From contig NC_077239.1 in the NCBI RefSeq assembly GCF_947179165.1, positions 32,564,134-32,628,133 of the forward strand: 64,000 nt of DNA. Direction: 5' to 3'. Each line of letters begins with the position of its first letter. Position 1 is the stretch's first letter. A program made the position numbers and the translations under genes. This stretch comes from Solanum dulcamara (taxonomy: Eukaryota; Streptophyta; Magnoliopsida; Solanales; Solanaceae). The notes beneath the pieces are model-generated. The model did not search any database, was not told the origin of the DNA, and saw only the letters and a program-made list of their open reading frames with translations. Shown here piece by piece: positions 35,701 to 47,700 of this stretch.

Positions 35701-38700
35701 TTGTAAAGTGACCATTTTACCCCTCGATAGTTTCCCCAAGTCATATTTGATTGATATCCGATGTCGGTTTCGCGGTTTTTCTTAAAAAATTGAGATTTTT
35801 GGTGAACTTTGAGTTTTAGAGGTTTGAATGGCTCAAAAGCGATATTTGAGGTCATTTGGAGTTTCGAATCTCAGAACGGAATTCCGCCGATTCCATCATT
35901 CTGAAATGTTGAAATTGGTCTAGGAGAATTGACGGAATTAGATTCGGTGTTATATCGTGGATTTGAGGTGTTGAGTTGAAAATATTTGAGTTTTTGGTCA
36001 TAGGGTTGACTTTGGCCAACGTTTGGGGATACTAGTGTGAGCATGTTGATTGCATTTGTTTTGAAACACGGTGATGAGATGTACATAATTGTGAGACCGA
36101 GGTCATTTCCGATCAGAGATTATATTGTTGAGGTCACTTTCGGCGGGAGATTGTGAGACCGAGGTCATTTTCAGTCAGAGATTATATTGTCGAGGTCACT
36201 TCCAGTGGAAGATGGTGAGACCGATGTCATTTTCGGTCACAGATTATATTGCCTAGGTCACTTCCGGCGGGAGATTGTGAGACCGAGGTCATTTCTGGTC
36301 AGAGATTATGAGACCGAGGTCATTTCGCTTAGAGATTATGATGTCAAGGTCTTTGTCGGCGATTGCACACTTGCATGATCATTAAGCGTGCATGTACATT
36401 TCCTACATATCTGTGCGTGATAGACTTGATGCTTATATGTGACTTGTGACTACTTGTATGCTATATCTTGTGATATTGAGATGTGAGCTGAACTTTATTT
36501 AACTGTTTAGTATGAACTGTTAGGTTGGGCTGATTTCTAAGCAAGTTGTAGTTATGAAAGTTCGGTTGGTTGGAAAGGAGTTCATGTATCCTATTAGATT
36601 TACTTAGTTTTGCTAGTTTACTTGCTGAGTACTGTGTTGTTTGGTACCCACCCCTTGCTTCTACACTTGTGTAGGTTCTGAGCCTGGAATTTGATCACTC
36701 GTTCTTTCTGGCCATTTGAGGCTTTCAGGAGTTTGAGAGAGGTAGCTATTGACATTCAACAGACTCTCAGATTTTCCTGTACTTTTACTCTATTTGAGAC
36801 TTGAAGACATATTGAGACTTGTATTTCATTTCCGTCTTGTCTTTTAACGACTTGCACATGTGACAACCAATCTTGGGGGTTATTTTAGTTGAAAGACTTC
36901 CGCTTTTGTTTAATTACTTGCCTATTTAGACTGTTTTCCGCTTTATTTTTGAAATTGTTGGATGTTAGGCTGACTTGTCCGATGAAAAAGGACAGGTGCC
37001 ATCACATCCGGATTCGGGTCGTGACAATATCATTCTCATTTGTCCATCAGCTCTCTTCAACAACAGCTTCTCTTAGCACCAATTCATAGCATGACTCACA
37101 GAAAATTCCACATTCTCTTGAGCAGTCCAAATTATGAAATCACCCTTATTTTAATCAATGCTCAATACATACTTTCCCCTCTCAACTTGCATTGATTCCT
37201 TTTTACATGCCTTATGCATCCTTTTAGATTCTTCAAATTGAAGATTCCATTTTTGTCAGATTAATACTTAAACTATAGGGGGTTGTTGTTACCCCTGAAC
37301 TTAACATTACTTGATCCAAAACCCCTTGCAGTGCCAAGTGGCAGAAAGAGCAACCTCACTCTCTTTGAAGTGTGTGAGAACTAGAAAGTAGGCAAAAAAA
37401 AAAAGAATTTATGTGGCATTTTACAGTCATTTTTAAAATTAATTGTTTTGTTTTTTATTTTTTTCTTTCTTCTCATAGACTCAGTTAAAAAGACACCCTG
37501 TAACACGCACAACATTAATTTTAAGTATGTTATAATATTCAAACTTTTCAATTAGGTTTATTATTACTGATTAAATCCTGTTCTAATATTGCAATTAGAT
37601 TTACTATTACAACAACAACAACAACCCAGTGAAATCCCACAACATGGGGTCTGGAGATTTACTATTATTGATTATTTATTTATTTTTGTTTAAAAGTTAT
37701 TTTAGAAATGTAAGTTTCAACTGTATAACCATTATAAAAAGATTATTGGATTTTGAGAAAAAGAAGAAATCAATAAATTTAGAGAAGCCAACAAATAAGA
37801 AAAAATTGTTTTACACTTTAATGTACAATTTTTTATTTTTTTGTTAATTTCCTAGTATTACTGTTATTTTAGAGTTATCTTTTCTAATTGAGTTTAATGT
37901 TATGATAAAATTCCTTCATGATTTTTTAAGTAGATTTTTTTATTATTTATTTTTTAGGAAAAAGGGTAGAATTTACCCCTTTACTTTGAAATATTTTCTA
38001 CACTTAACCTCTGTTATACTATCAGGACAAAATTACCCTTGCCATTGGCAAAGTAATAAGTGGTGATCCACCGTGGCAATTAAAATCCCGCCTAACATTT
38101 GGGGTAAGGCGGACGCCACATGGCATGCCACCTCACCACCCCCTTCCCTCCCATTTCTTCTTCCACTACCACCCAAAGCAAATAGGGAAATTAAACCAGT
38201 TCTTCCCAGAGCCCCATACATCACAGTGAGTGGCTGCAAATGCAATGAATCACACCTATAATTTCTAATGTTTATTTTGCAAGGAAGAGAATCAAGTAAA
38301 TCTTCTGTCAATCTGTTGCACATGTGTACTTGCTGTCGAGTAAAATTAACAAGTAACTTATCTATATTTATGCCTATTCAGCTCACGTACAAAACCTGTA
38401 GCTGCCAAACATGAATTTAGCATTAGAAAAGGGTAGAGAAGGAAAGTTATTCCTACCATTCCCCTGTCCAGATCCAACATAAAATTGGATGGGTATAAAT
38501 GAAGGTTGTGTTAATCAAAAGGAAGACCGACTGAGAAGATGAAAGAGAATGAAATTAAGTTTATTGTAACTAATTCGCTCAACTGGAACACGTTAAATGT
38601 ACAAAAACTACTCCATCTTCCTTCCTGCAATTGAGAGAAGCAATAGTACGGGGCTCTGGGAAGAAGAAATGCATTTAATTTGTCTATTTTGCTTTGGGTG

Positions 38701-41700
38701 GAGGTGGAAGAAGAAATTGGAGAAGGGATTGGTAAGGTGGCATGCTACATTTACTGCTCTCTCCACTCCGATAGCCTCGACAGTGGCTCTCGTACCTCCG
38801 GTTGAATGATTCCGCCATCATCTGGTCAGCAGAATCGGAATTCGGTGATTTACGAATTGCAAGAAGCAAACATCAAAATCGCTCAATTCCACCGTCATTT
38901 CTCCTTCAAAACTGAATTCCAAAAGAGAGATCTAATATTTAGCTCAAATCTCCGTCATTTCTCACTTTTCCGATCGAACATCCACTCGCCGCATCATTTG
39001 GAGGGTTCCGGTCAGAATCTGGTACCAATTTGTGTAGGGAACTTCGGTGGGGATAGTCTCGAACATCATGCAGGTGATATCTTCAAAGTTTTCCTCTATT
39101 TCCTATTTCTGCCCTTCGTTTTCTATTCATTGGTTTCAATCTTGGTTCTAATTTTGCGCTCTGTTTTCTTGATTCAATTCTGCCAACTGCTCCTATTTCT
39201 TGTTTCACTTATGCCTTCTGTTTTATATTATTTGTTCAAGAAAGAAGATTTATTGGCTGATATCTTGCCCTCTGTTTTTCGTGATTCAATTCTGCCAACT
39301 GTTTCCTATTTCTTGTTTCACTTGTGCCTTCTGTTTATATTTGTTCAAGAAAGAAGATTTATTGCCTGATACATTGCCTTTCACGTGTAGTGTTTTGTTG
39401 TGGGTTTCAAGTTATTGGCTATTGTGCATTTTTCTATCTTCTTGATTTACTGTATTCACTAGATTTATTTGTTCTCAGTTTATCCCTTTGTAGTTCATAT
39501 CTTATTTAGTGGCTTGGGGGACTGATGTGGACTAGGGTCAGTGTCTTCAGTTGGGGACGGGGACAAGGGATAGTAGTGGTAAGAGGGGGACGGATTCCCT
39601 TAAGGTGAGAGTAGGTTCGTGGAACATAGGGTCGTTGACAAGGAAGTCCATAGAGCTAGTGAAGAGTCTTAAGAGGAGGTAGATTAATATAGCTTGTATT
39701 CAGGAAACAAAATAGGTAGGTACCAAGGCACGGGGATGTAGACGAGTTTAAGTTGTGGTGGAGGCTCGAGGGATAGGAATGGGGTAGGTATTCTAGGAGA
39801 CAGGGACCTTAGGGACCGTGTTTGGTGGAGGTTAGGAGGATCAGTGATAGGATGATGACGATTAAGCTAGTTGTGGATGGGCTTATTGTGAACGTTATTA
39901 GTGCTTATGTGCCTCAAGTGGGCCCGGATGAGGAGGTTAAAAAGCTCTTTTCGTAGGATTTGGATGAGGTAGTGAGAGGTATACCGAACACCAAAAAGAT
40001 TTTCATTGGTAAAGATTTTAATGGTCATATCGATGCAACTTCTAGTGGTTTTGATGATGTTCATGGAAGCTTTGGCTTTGGGAGATGAACGGAGGTGGGG
40101 CGTCACTTATAGGTTTTACTAAAGCCTCTAAGTTGGTAATTGCTAACTCGTGTTTCCCGAAGAGGTAAAATCACTTGGTTACCTTTCGCAGCACGATAGC
40201 TAAGACTCGGATAGATTACTTACTCCTTCGGAAGGATAATAGAGGCTTTGTAAGGATAGCAAGGTTATTCTAAATGAAAATTTTACTACACAACATAGGC
40301 TTTTGGTGATGGACTTGGAGATTAAGAGGGATAGGAGGAAGAAGACTCTTTATAACCGAATGAGGATTAGATGAGGTGGCTTGACACCTGCCCCTTCTCG
40401 GGAGATGGGGGAGAAGTTGATTGTTTTGGGGGCTTGGAGTAGTAGCGGGATGTGAACAACATGTGGAATATGAGTACTAGTTGCATAAGGAAAGAAGCTA
40501 AAGAGGTACTAGGGTATCAAGAGGGATCTTTGGTGGCCATCAAGGAGATTGGTGGTGGAATGGAGAAGTTCGAGGCAAAGTGGAAGCAAAGAAGGTTGCA
40601 TATACGAAGTGGTTGGAGTGTGTGGATGAGGATGAGAAACGGATACTTAAGGATATCTATAAGACGACGAAGACAGAAGCGAAGTCGGCGGTCACGAATG
40701 CTAAGACGCCAGCTTTTAAATGCTTATATGTCGAACTAGGGGAAAAAGGTAGGGATAAGAGGTGTATAGGCTCGCAAAAGCGAGAAAGAGAGAAGCTCAC
40801 TACTTGGATCAAGTGATGTGCATCAAGGATGAGGAACGTGAGGCGTTGGTGGACGAGACCTCCATTAAGCAAAGGTGGCAAGCATACTTCCACAAACTCT
40901 TAAATAAAAAACGGGACAGGGGCATTTTGTTGGGTGATTTGGCTCACTCTAAAGTCTTTGGGATTTTGGGTACTATAGGTTTTTTAGGGTCGAGAAGGTT
41001 AGACGTGTTATTAATAGGATGAGCAGGGGAAAGCAACCAGACTCAATGAGATTCCGGTGAAATTTTGGAAGAGCACTGATAAGGCAGTTATGGAGTAGAT
41101 GACTAGGTTGTTTAATGCTATTTTTACAACGGCTAAAAGGCCCAACAAATGGAGGTGGAGTACAATGGTTCCATTGTACAAGAATAAGAGTGATATCCAA
41201 AACTGTAACAATTACAGGGGTATCAAATTGATAAGCCACACTATGAAGATCTGAAGAGAATGGTGGAGATGAGGGTGAGGAGAAGGGTGTCCATTTCAGA
41301 GAATCAATTTGGATTCATATGCGGGGCAATCGACTACTGAAGCAATCCATCCTGTGCGGAGACTGATAGAGAGATACAAGGAAAGAAAGAGGGACATTCA
41401 TATGGTATTCATTGACCTTGAGAAGGCTTATGACAAAGTTTCGAGGAATGTCCTCTGGAGGTCTCTGGAGGCTACAGGTGTCCCGATGATGTATATTAGG
41501 GCAATAAGGGACATGTATGATAGAGCCAAGACTAGGGTGAGAATGGTGGGAGGAGACTCGGAGCATTTTCCTGTTGAGATGGGGCTACATCAGGGATCAG
41601 TGCTATGCCCTTTTCTATTTGACTTGGTGATGGATGAGCTAACGCAGTCTATTCAAGATGAGGTTTCATGGTGTATGATTATTTACGAATGACATAGCAC

Positions 41701-44700
41701 TAATTGATAAGACACAAGACAGAGTTAATGATAAGTTGGAGGTTTGGAGACAAACTCTGGAGTCCAAAGGGTTCAAATTGAGCAGGACCAAAACAAAATA
41801 TTTGGAGTGTAAATTCAGTGTTGCGTTGGATAGGGATAGGCCAAAAAAGTATTTGGGAAGGTTGAATAAACAGGACATGACGTAACTTTATATTACCGAG
41901 GAGGTGACTTTAGCTAGGAAGGAATGGAGATCACGTATTAAGGTAGATGGTTAGTTGGGGTAGAGTATTGTCTTTCCTTGTGACGGATTAGGGCTTGTCA
42001 TAGGATTAGTCGTGCCACTGTTGTTATCGCTTTTCGATTTTCACATTATTTTGCTGATATTATTTTTTTTTCTTGTAGACTTTACATTGCTTTTCTTTTT
42101 AGTCAATATGTTTTCTTTATTGTTTTCTTCTTCCCTATACACTTTAGTCGAGGGTCTTTCGAAAACAACCTCTCTACCTCCATGAGGTAGTAATAAGACA
42201 TGCGTACACTCTACCCTTCCCAGACCCCACTTTGTGGGATTTCACCGGCTATGTTGTTGTTGTTGTTGTTGTAATTATATTTTGTACCCATAAAGTATCT
42301 TAGATAACAATCTATATAAAAAAATAATTACATCGAATCAATTAAAGAAGTACAAAATTATAAATAATTATAATAAATAAGAATTACTAAACTAAAATTT
42401 TACTAAATTAAGATTAATGGAGGGTTTTAATTTTAAGGTAATCATTACAAGACCAAAGCGAGCCAACTGAGTGAGTTAAACCAGATCAACCTAGCCCAAG
42501 CCTTGACCGAGCCAAGATAAATATAGGGTGAGCCGAGCCGGCTCGGCCCTATGCCCAGCCTAAATCATGCAACTATCACTATTTTTCAGCTATCATCAAA
42601 TCCTTCAATGCATTTTCCTTCCCTGTTTCTTTCACCCATTTTGTCTGCTTCATTTAAAAAAAACTTAGGAGGGGTGGGGATAAGGTTTAGCTTATTTACA
42701 CTGCTACTACAAAAAAACAAGAAATGGAACCTCAATGTAACAATTTATCTAAAAGAGAAACCATCATATGAACAAGGAAGAACCTGATTAGTTACGAATC
42801 CTTTCAACATGTTCACAAAGTCAACATGCCTTTCTCTATTTATTCGATCTATCTCACTTTGATTATTTTCCTGCAATCAGAAAAATAATTTATATAAGGG
42901 CTCCCAATAGTACAATAAATAAGAACACACTAACTGAAATTACTTAAAAGTCAGAAATATCTGAGATTACTAATTTCTCAAAAATACCAAGAGGCAAGGG
43001 ATCAACAAGATCATAAAAATAAACTATATATGCATCCGCTAGGAAAGCTAAGAATTAAAATTATGGCTGGCGCCTGCAATTGTGTGAATGCAAAGTTAAG
43101 CCTAGGATTAAGCCTCACAGTCCAGCTAATATAGTCAAGCTTTGCTTAAATGAAAATAACTCTATGCAAAGTTTTGTGCTGATTGTATAAAGTTTGGGCA
43201 TTCTACTGATGAGTGCTGATTGAAGGAGCCACAAAATCAGTAGCAAGATGAGTTTCAACAGCCACCTAAGAGGAAGAATAAGGGCAGGAGGAGGAAAAGG
43301 ATTAATCAGAAATGGCAGGCTAGACCAGAAGAAGAGAAACAACTTGATAAGGTGGAGGTCTTACAGCCAGGGGAGACAAAGGATACAGAACATGAGGGTG
43401 GAACTATGAGGGTTGATCAACCAGGACAAGCTAGCCAGTCTACAATGATGAATGGTTCCAATAGATTTGAGCCACACTAGCTCAACCTGATGCTAGCAGT
43501 CCTAGGGGGCACAAACTGGGTGAGTCCTCTTCTTTTCACCCTCCATGATTATTAGCACCTGGAATGTTAGAGGGCTTAACAAGCCCTTTAAACAGGAGTT
43601 GATGCTCTTTCTGACAGAATAAAATAGAACTATTTGGATGCTTAGAGACTAGAGTAAAGGAGCGGAGAGCTAAACCAATCTTGCAAAAGTTTAATACAGA
43701 TTGGTGTCATTGCTGCAATTATCCCCATGGTGAAAATGGAAGAATTTGGCTATTATGGAGGAAACATGTTAATGTTCAAATATTACAGGTTCATGAACAG
43801 TTTATCCACTGTCAGGTGAATAATCCAGTTAATAGTTTCTCAGCTATGGTCACAGTTGTGTATGCAAGGAATGAGCTACTGCAAATAGAGATTTTGTGGC
43901 AAACTCTGCAGACTATGGGGGCTTCTGTACAAGGGCGATGGATCCTTAGTGGTGATTTTAACAGCGTATTGTCTGTCAATGAGAGGATTGGTCAACCTGT
44001 CACAGATGCTGAGGTGCGGGGGTTAAAAGAAATGCTGAATCAGTTGCAACTTACTCCTCTTAAATCACAAGGATGTTACTTCACATGGAGCAATAAACAA
44101 CAAGGCACTAGCAGAGTTTACAGTAAAATAGATTGGGAGTTTGGGAATCTTGATTGGATGCAAAAGTATGGACATATTGAAGCTGATTATTTGAATCCAG
44201 AAGTATCTGATCACTCCCTATCCTGATCATCTGTCAGCAAAGAATCAGTTTGCATCCAAAACCTTTCAGACTTTATAGATCAGTTATGGACCACCAGGAC
44301 TTCAAAGATATGGTCTGACAAGTATGGAGAAGACCAATGAGGGGTTATGCTATGACTGTCATATGGACTAAATTGAAACAACTTAAGGTTGAACTGAAGG
44401 GCCTTAACAAGCTTATGGCTTCCTATACTTAAAAGTTGAATCAAGCTAGACAGAGGCTGGAGGTTATTCAAGCTGACATGACACAGGATTTATTCAGCCA
44501 AGCTTTGTTTGACCAGGAGAAGGCTATACTATTGGAGATCCAAAACTGGAGTTTAGTTGAGGAGAAGGTGCTTAGACAAAAATCTAGAGCTTGTTGGATA
44601 GATAGTGGTGACTCAAACTCCAAGTATTTCCATGCACAATTGAAGATCAGGACAAATCAGAACAGCATTTCCTCTATATATACTGAGAATGGTACAAAAT

Positions 44701-47700
44701 TGACTGAACCCCAAGAGGTGGAGACTGAATTTATGTCTCTCTTTACCAATCTTATGGGAGCTAGTACTGAGGAGTTGATATGCCCAAGTGCAATAGTTAC
44801 AAAGAGAGGTCCTTGTCTAACTAGAGATCAGCAATTGGGACTACTCCAGGAGGTTAATACAGAGGAAATTGATGCAGCAATTAAAGACATGCCCAAAGAC
44901 AAGAGTCCTGGAATGGATGGCTATCCTATTGAGTTTTTCACTACTCACTGGGAATTGGTGAAGGAAGAGATATATGATGTTGTGCAACAATTTTTTTAGG
45001 ACTGGGAAGATGATGAGACCTTGGAATTGTACAACAATAACTCTAGTGCCTAAGGTTCCTTCACCATCATATGTGAAGGACTTTAGACCTATAGCATGTT
45101 GCACTACTCTATATAAACTTGTGGCTAAGATCCTTACTAGCAGAATTAAAGGAGTGATCAACAGCATCATTGGGAATTCACAATCAGCCTTCATAGAAGG
45201 AAGATGCATTACTGATAACATTATGCTCAGCCATGAGTTGTTCAAAGGATACACCAGAAAGTGGATATCTCCTAGATGTGTGCTGAAAGTGCACCTCAGG
45301 AAGGCTTATGATTCTCTTGAATGGCATTTCCTAAAAACTATGCTGCTGGACTTGGACTTTCCACATAAATTTACTGCATGGGTGATGGAGTGTGTTTCTA
45401 CTGTGTCCTATTCAATTATTATGAATGGGGGGCTGACCAAACCTTTTCAAGCTAAGAGGGGGTTGAGACAAGGGGATCCAATGACCCCTTACCTGTTTGT
45501 GATTGCTATGGAGTATTTACATTGGGAGATGACACAACTGGCTACTAACAAGATGTTCAAGTTCCACCCAAGATGCAAGAGACTTGGAATAATACACATG
45601 TGTTTTGCTGATGACCTATTAATGTTCTGCAGGGCAGATAAAACATCTGTGAGCTTAGTACAGGAGATTTTTCATAGGTTCTCAAAGGCCTCAGGACTGC
45701 AAGCAAATGCTGATAAAAGCTCCATCTATATTGCTGGCCTAAATCAACAGGAAAAAGAAGACATTGTTCATATGCTGGGATCTGCTGTGGGGAGTTTAAC
45801 ATTCAAATACTTGGGGGTGCCACTGTCTACCAAGAAACTGACTACTCCTCAGTGGCTTCCACTTGTAGAAAAGATCACTCAGAGAGTTAGATGCTGGTCA
45901 GCTAGAATGTTGTCCTATGCAGGCAGACTTCAACTTATAAAATCTGTAGTGCTTGGCATGCAGAGTTATAGATATTTGTATTACCAAAGAAGATAATAAA
46001 GCTTGTGGAGGCTGTTTGTAGATCATGCCTATGGACTGGCACTGGTGAACTGTCCAGGAAGGCATTTGTAGCTTGGGAAAAGGTGTGTCAGCCTGGTTCA
46101 ACTGGGGGGTTGAATATGATAAACCTCCAACTATGGAACAAAGCTACAATACTAAAGCATTTGTGGGCTATATCTATCAAAAAGGACACCTTATGGATTA
46201 AATGGATACATTACTCCTATGTCAAGAATATGACCATAGAGAAGATGAATATCCCCAAAAGTGCAGCATGGGTAGTAAAAAAGATCATTGAGTAGAAAGA
46301 GCTTACTGAATCAAAGCTTCTGTCAAGGTACTATGCAACAAACCATGGACATAATGACCAGAGGTGGGAGATTCTGGATTAAAAGAGCTTACACAACCTT
46401 ACAACCACTGTTCCCTAAAGCCCCCTGGAAGGAAATCACACTCCATAGGTATGTGCATCCAAGGTATAGGTTCAATCTATGGCTAGCTGTGCAACAAAGA
46501 CTTGCAACTGGGGAGAGACTGCAATAGTTTGGCATTCAAGTGCCAATGAACTGTATATTCTGTGCAAAGGAAGTGGAGCCTTTTGATCACCTGTTCTTTA
46601 GATGTGAGTACAGTACTCAATTGTGGACTCGACTTCTTACATGGCTTGGACAGCAAAGATCTACTGGGACATGGCAACAGGAGATTGATTTCTATGCATA
46701 CTAGCAAGGAGGAAGCATGGAGTAGCAAAGATCACCTGCTGCACCTTTGCTATGGCAATCTATGGGATATGGAGAGACAGAAATCACCTGAGATTTCAGC
46801 ATGGAAAAGTTGAGCTGAACTAGACTTGCAAAGACATTGCACTGCAGGTCCATATCGAAGGCAGGAATATAGCACACTGGCAGAACACTTTGATTAGATT
46901 AAACTACTACCAGTGTTATCAAAGGCGAAAAGCGCAAAAAAGCTCTAAGGTCCATTGGGGCTTTAAGCGCAGAGCGCAAATAAAAGTGTGGGCTTTAGTG
47001 ATAAAAGGCGCAAAGGGAGAAAAAGATACAAATATATATGTTTAGTTCAAAACCAATAATTATAAACATGAATGACAAATATATGACCAAAAAAATTGAA
47101 AAAAAGTTATGATAAAGTGAAATATCAATTGTTCAGTGTCACTTCTTCAAAAGAGGCTCATTGGCAAGGAAAGTTTGCCTTAGAACCTTGATGACCACAC
47201 TAAAGACCACATAAAGCAAGGTGAAGCGCTAAACAAGTTTTGAGCCTCACTTCAGGGCTTAAGCACGCTTAAAGCGCGCCTTTGACAACACTGACTACTA
47301 CCCTTAATACTTTTGTTAGTTTAGTGTTTCAGCAGTGTTGCTAGTAGATATAAGCTCTTAGATTTATTGTGTTTGGAGGTAGATGGTCAGCTTCTATCTG
47401 GTTTTGTAATGATTCAGTTTTGATTAATAAAAGCTACTTGTTAATCCCCAAAAAAAAATAACTCTATATTTAACACTCTTTAAGTTAGTTCAGCACGATT
47501 AAGAAAAAAGTATTGAACTAGTTCCACTTCTACTCTACCTTTATAGTTCATGTACAACAGGCGCTAGTTCTATCTTTCGCACGCTGACTGCCAAGACAAA
47601 CTCAAGGTAGCTTAAGAAAACTGATTTTGATGATTGTACTACTACCATGAAATGTACATTCTCTCCAACTTCTCAAAGTTCTAATGCTTTCTCCAATTTT

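Larger units (their letters stand above)
38760..42271 (+). mobile_element. RTE-clade LINE copy 1 (in SNX2 intron 4)
   Basis: The start is uncertain, about 38760. A 5' region with a 112-bp tandem duplication (39171 and 39283) precedes an APE endonuclease. The endonuclease shows [20 protein letters not shown] and IACIQETK around 39605-39720. The RT frame 41309-41692 has [20 protein letters not shown] and [20 protein letters not shown]. It ends in a (TTG)n tail at 42252-42271. Many stops and frameshifts occur and the RT thumb is deleted at about 41821, so the copy is inactive. Confidence 0.88.
43166..47454 (+). mobile_element. 5'-truncated L1 LINE with 13-bp target duplication
   Basis: AAAATAACTCTAT flanks the element at 43153-43165 and 47455-47467, directly after a poly(A) tail. 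The element keeps the ORF1 end (zinc knuckle [14 protein letters not shown], stop), a complete-length but broken ORF2 (endonuclease, RT, zinc-ribbon end) and a 3' UTR with a nested MITE at 46911-47293. It lies antisense in SNX2 intron 3. Confidence 0.93.

Noticed and set aside
36091..36365. Possible CRISPR-like array
   Set aside because: The units are contiguous 62-bp tandem repeats without unique spacers, within a plant LTR.
36187..36378. 63-codon open frame with repeated RDYE-like pieces
   Set aside because: It is translation of the 62-bp tandem array, which is nearly in frame. Not a protein gene.
38806..39369. 187-codon plus-strand open frame with hydrophobic C-terminal half
   Set aside because: It lies in the 5' region of an RTE LINE and reads through a 112-bp duplication. 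No conserved domain is visible.
44841..45254. 137-codon minus-strand open frame
   Set aside because: Antisense to the L1 reverse transcriptase frame; no domain of its own.
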